Shown here: piece by piece, positions 46,216 through 47,343 of the stretch
How the letters are laid out: each line of letters opens with the position of its first letter
Position numbering within the stretch: the first letter of the stretch is position 1
NCBI GenBank assembly: GCA_049274895.1
Contig: JBASTM010000014.1
Coordinates: 1-47,343 of the forward strand
DNA length: 47,343 nucleotides
Source of the DNA: JACQLN01 sp049274895
Lineage (GTDB): Bacteria > Patescibacteriota > Minisyncoccia > JACQLN01
Direction: 5' to 3'
Notes under the pieces: model-generated
Told to the model about the DNA's origin: nothing
Databases searched by the model: none
The model's input: the letters and a program-made list of their open reading frames with translations, nothing else
Made by a program: the position numbers and the translations under genes

Positions 46216-47238
46216 GTGGCTAAAAAAAATATAGAAGATAAATCTGATTTGGGAAATAAGGCGCTTCAGGAAACCGTCAAAGAAATCAAAGAGCGCTTCG
46301 GCGAGGGCTCTATTATGGTTTTGGGCCAGGCCCAAAAAGTGGACGTGGATGCCATACCCACCGGCGCCATTTCGCTGGATTTGGCTTTGGGCGTGGGCGG
46401 CATACCCAAAGGCCGGATTGTGGAAATCTACGGGCCGGAAAGTTCGGGTAAAACCACACTTACGTTGCACGTGGTGGCCGAAGCCCAGCGCCGCGGGGGC
46501 TTGGCCGCTTTTATTGACGCCGAACACGCTTTGGACCCCGACTACGCCAGAAAAATCGGTGTTAACATAGACAATCTTTTAATATCCCAACCCGATAACG
46601 GCGAGCAGGCCCTGGATATTATGGAGGCCTTGGTAAAATCCGGCCGGGTGGCCGTGATTGTAATTGATTCCGTGGCGGCTTTGACGCCCCAGGCCGAAAT
46701 AGAAGGCGAAATGGGCGATATGCAAATGGGCCTGCAGGCGCGTTTGATGTCTAAGGCCCTGCGCAAAGTTACCAACCTAGCGGCCAAAACAGGCACTACG
46801 GTTATCTTCACCAATCAAATCAGGATGAAACTGGGTATAATGTTCGGCAATCCCGAAACCACGCCCGGCGGCAACGCGCTTAAGTTTTTCTCTTCGGTGC
46901 GGATGGATATTCGCCGCATCGCCCAATTAAAAAACAAAGACGAAATTGTGGGCAACCGCGTGCGGGTGAAGGTGGTTAAAAATAAAGTGGCCGCACCCTT
47001 TAAGCAGGCCGAGTTTGACATTATGTACAACCAGGGCGTGGCCAGTTTAGCCGATGTTTTGCAGACCGGCGTGCGGCTGGGAGTTTTGGACAAATCGGGT
47101 TCGTGGTTTCAATACGGCGGCGAAAAAATCGGCCAGGGCACCGAGGCCTCGGTCGGTTATCTTAAAGCCAATCCCAAAGTCTTCGCCGACATCGTCAGCA
47201 CCATAAAAAAGAAAGCCGCCGAAGCGCAGGTGGTTTGA
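46216..47238 (+). CDS. recA: Recombinase RecA
   Basis: A 340-residue recombinase. Walker A is GPESSGKTT (73-81), followed by FIDAEHALDP, Walker B VIVIDSVAAL, the L2 region FTNQIRMKLGIMFGNPETTP and GGNALKFFSSVRMDIRR. The GTG at 46216 gives MAKKNIEDKS, a usual RecA start; the GTG at 46201 lies in repeat DNA. No LexA-type operator is obvious upstream. Confidence 0.97.
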   Translation: MAKKNIEDKSDLGNKALQETVKEIKERFGEGSIMVLGQAQKVDVDAIPTGAISLDLALGVGGIPKGRIVEIYGPESSGKTTLTLHVVAEAQRRGGLAAFIDAEHALDPDYARKIGVNIDNLLISQPDNGEQALDIMEALVKSGRVAVIVIDSVAALTPQAEIEGEMGDMQMGLQARLMSKALRKVTNLAAKTGTTVIFTNQIRMKLGIMFGNPETTPGGNALKFFSSVRMDIRRIAQLKNKDEIVGNRVRVKVVKNKVAAPFKQAEFDIMYNQGVASLADVLQTGVRLGVLDKSGSWFQYGGEKIGQGTEASVGYLKANPKVFADIVSTIKKKAAEAQVV

Positions 47239-47258
47239 TTGAAGTCTCACTTCAATCA
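47236..47258 (+). terminator. GATTGAAGT hairpin overlapping the recA stop
   Basis: TGATTGAAGT and ACTTCAATCA pair around CTC; the T of the recA TGA begins the palindrome. Relative of 8294-8322. Confidence 0.6.
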
Positions 47259-47265
47259 GTGACAG

Positions 47266-47294
47266 AAACGGCTCAACGGCGTTGAGCCGTTAAA
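47266..47294 (+). terminator. AACGGCTCAAC-family hairpin after recA
   Basis: AACGGCTCAACG and CGTTGAGCCGTT pair around GC, followed by AAAAA, so it terminates better on the minus strand. Relative of 42646-42673. Confidence 0.6.
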
Positions 47295-47296
47295 AA

Positions 47297-47319
47297 TGTC
47301 AAACATCGGATGTTTGACA
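47297..47319. repeat. TGTCAAACAT palindrome at the right edge
   Basis: TGTCAAACAT, CGG, ATGTTTGACA. Family member of 13272, 36262 and 42587. Confidence 0.7.
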
Positions 47320-47343
47320 GAGGTTCATAATAAAACAACCGGA

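Overview
The window reads as a chromosomal segment of a Patescibacteria / Candidate Phyla Radiation (CPR) bacterium, most likely a Parcubacteria-type lineage. The reasons are short, streamlined versions of housekeeping proteins (RNA polymerase alpha without its C-terminal domain, AlaRS without its C-terminal domain, short ProRS), several CPR-type proteins of unknown function, a type IV pilin cluster, and standard stop codons (TAA, TAG and TGA all used). Assignment below this level is not possible from the sequence alone. Most housekeeping genes lack a Shine-Dalgarno site; several have a -10 box so close to the ATG that a leaderless mRNA is likely.

Layout. 1-3172: the start of a small membrane protein gene running off the left edge, then a pilD / pseudopilin operon. 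3262-5903: DNA ligase ligA and a Phd/RelE-type toxin-antitoxin pair. 5980-8283: gatC, gatA and a membrane HEPN-like protein. 8382-9561: an isolated GC-rich gene of unknown function with a consensus promoter, structured leader and terminator. 9612-12062: secD and secF. 12239-13270: a sigma-region-4 plus HARE-HTH regulator. 13440-15897: a small unknown gene and a secreted S55-type peptidase. 15986-19146: a membrane protein and a VirD4/TraG-like ATPase. 19182-22855: mnmA, a PaaX/Cas2-like gene enclosed by perfect palindromes, and alaS. 22972-24723: a CPR membrane protein. 24807-29182: a ribosomal/transcription cluster infA-rpmJ-rpsM-rpsK-rpsD-rpoA-rplQ-rplM-rpsI. 29527-32740: two minus-strand genes (unknown 622-residue protein; PEGA/propeller protein). 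32794-36214: mreB paralogue 1, clamp-loader delta-prime, BNR propeller, frr. 36383-39115: rseP and proS. 39137-41007: mreB paralogue 2 and mreC. 41270-42575: DsbA-like and DUF3105 proteins. 42676-42950: a minus-strand tRNA transcript with a structured tail. 43045-47238: ftsK, a RodZ-like gene and recA.

The least usual feature is the density of palindromic and simple repeat families. At least eight occur in the window. They fill intergenic spaces, act as apparent terminators, sit directly against start codons, and have entered coding sequence in frame (pseudopilins, MnmA, GatC tail). Three candidates stand out as possibly undescribed: (i) a roughly 0.7-kb unit in which a PaaX/Cas2-like protein lies between two perfect palindromes sharing an invariant core, with a third copy elsewhere; (ii) a composite hairpin element whose last bases are the start codon of secF, rpmJ, rpsD and proS, with its tail also at rpsK; (iii) a tRNA with an irregular anticodon arm, transcribed from a strong promoter together with a three-hairpin RNA.
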